The notes under the pieces were generated by a model. The model did no database searches. It saw only the letters and a program-made list of their open reading frames with translations, and had not been told where the DNA came from. Below, piece by piece: positions 5,146 through 5,274 of a stretch of DNA of 5,274 nt. The stretch covers positions 1-5,274 of the forward strand of contig DAIDAS010000348.1 of assembly GCA_027310505.1 (NCBI GenBank), given 5' to 3'. Both the position numbers and the translations under genes were made by a program. Numbering within the stretch: the first letter of the stretch is position 1; the number at the start of each line of letters is the position of its first letter. Source of the stretch: a bacterium (GTDB taxonomy: Bacteria; Pseudomonadota; Gammaproteobacteria; Burkholderiales; Methylophilaceae).

Positions 5146-5274
5146 GGTCAAAAACTGAAACAGACATATCAGGCAATATTGCTGGATCATCCAGGCGTTT
5201 CAGCCTGACGGGCATCGGTATAGTCGTTCCTGTATTTACCGGTCGATGTCCGCGGCATGTCAACACTGTGATAT

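Larger units (their letters stand above)
4884..5274. other. Gene-free upstream region of the 707-residue gene
   Basis: No convincing gene is seen in these 391 bases. The stretch from about 5005 to 5130 is clearly more AT-rich than the coding regions. The region holds the leader and ribosome binding site (4884-4977), the sigma-54 promoter (4988-5004), a possible IHF site (5101-5113), the GTCTCC palindrome (5130-5145) and a cluster of further dyads: GCAATATTGC at 5173-5182, CTGGATCATCCAG at 5182-5194, and longer-range arms at 5155-5161/5197-5203 and 5169-5174/5203-5208. Nothing specific was recognised from 5209 to the end. Confidence 0.6.

Noticed and set aside
5101..5153. Possible sigma-70 promoter, TTGACC then 17 nt on the minus strand
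   Set aside because: The -35 match is good, but the hexamer at the -10 position is ATTTTT, which is too far from TATAAT.
5039..5266. Minus-strand ORF of 75 codons in the upstream region
   Set aside because: It runs through the palindromes and AT-rich DNA, has no clear ribosome binding site, and its product has no recognisable domain. It would also end only about 35 bases before the sigma-54 promoter. Chance is the better explanation.

Overview
The window looks like chromosome of a Gram-negative proteobacterium. High-GC coding sequence, an L,D-transpeptidase, an Opp/Dpp-type ABC permease pair and a sigma-54 promoter all fit this. A betaproteobacterium is my best guess, from the overall look of the proteins, but that is inference and cannot be settled here.

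Left half (1-2588, + strand). This is a compact, head-to-tail gene string joined by start/stop overlaps. It holds a RelE/ParE-family toxin (13-297), a leaderless YkuD-type L,D-transpeptidase (306-791), a probable 35-codon small ORF (788-895), a DppB/OppB-type permease (895-1815) and a DppC/OppC-type permease (1812-2588). The junctions at 788-791, 893-897 and 1812-1815 are ATGA, TGATG and ATGA, so translational coupling is likely. The toxin's antitoxin should lie just upstream, outside the window. No ATPase or substrate-binding protein gene follows the permeases, so the transporter is incomplete as seen here. A peptidoglycan cross-linking enzyme next to a peptide-type importer suggests a wall-peptide link (inference).

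Middle (2589-2759). This is a short convergent intergenic region. It contains a strong rho-independent terminator (2691-2733) whose T-run faces the minus-strand gene. No separate T-tailed terminator for the + strand operon is visible.

Right half (2760-5274, - strand). One 707-residue protein of unknown function (2760-4883) forms its own transcription unit. It contains two diverged copies of a roughly 135-residue Cys-containing module, followed by about 260 residues of probable beta-rich sequence. It has no signal peptide. Its upstream region (4884-5274) is AT-rich and carries a near-perfect sigma-54 (RpoN) promoter, CTGGCAC-N5-TTGCA, at 5004-4988 on the minus strand, followed by a strong AAGGAG ribosome binding site. 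Further upstream are a possible IHF site and a repeated GTCTCC element, one copy of which forms a palindrome. These could be activator sites, or a terminator for a gene beyond the window. This regulated, self-contained unit is the most interesting part of the window.
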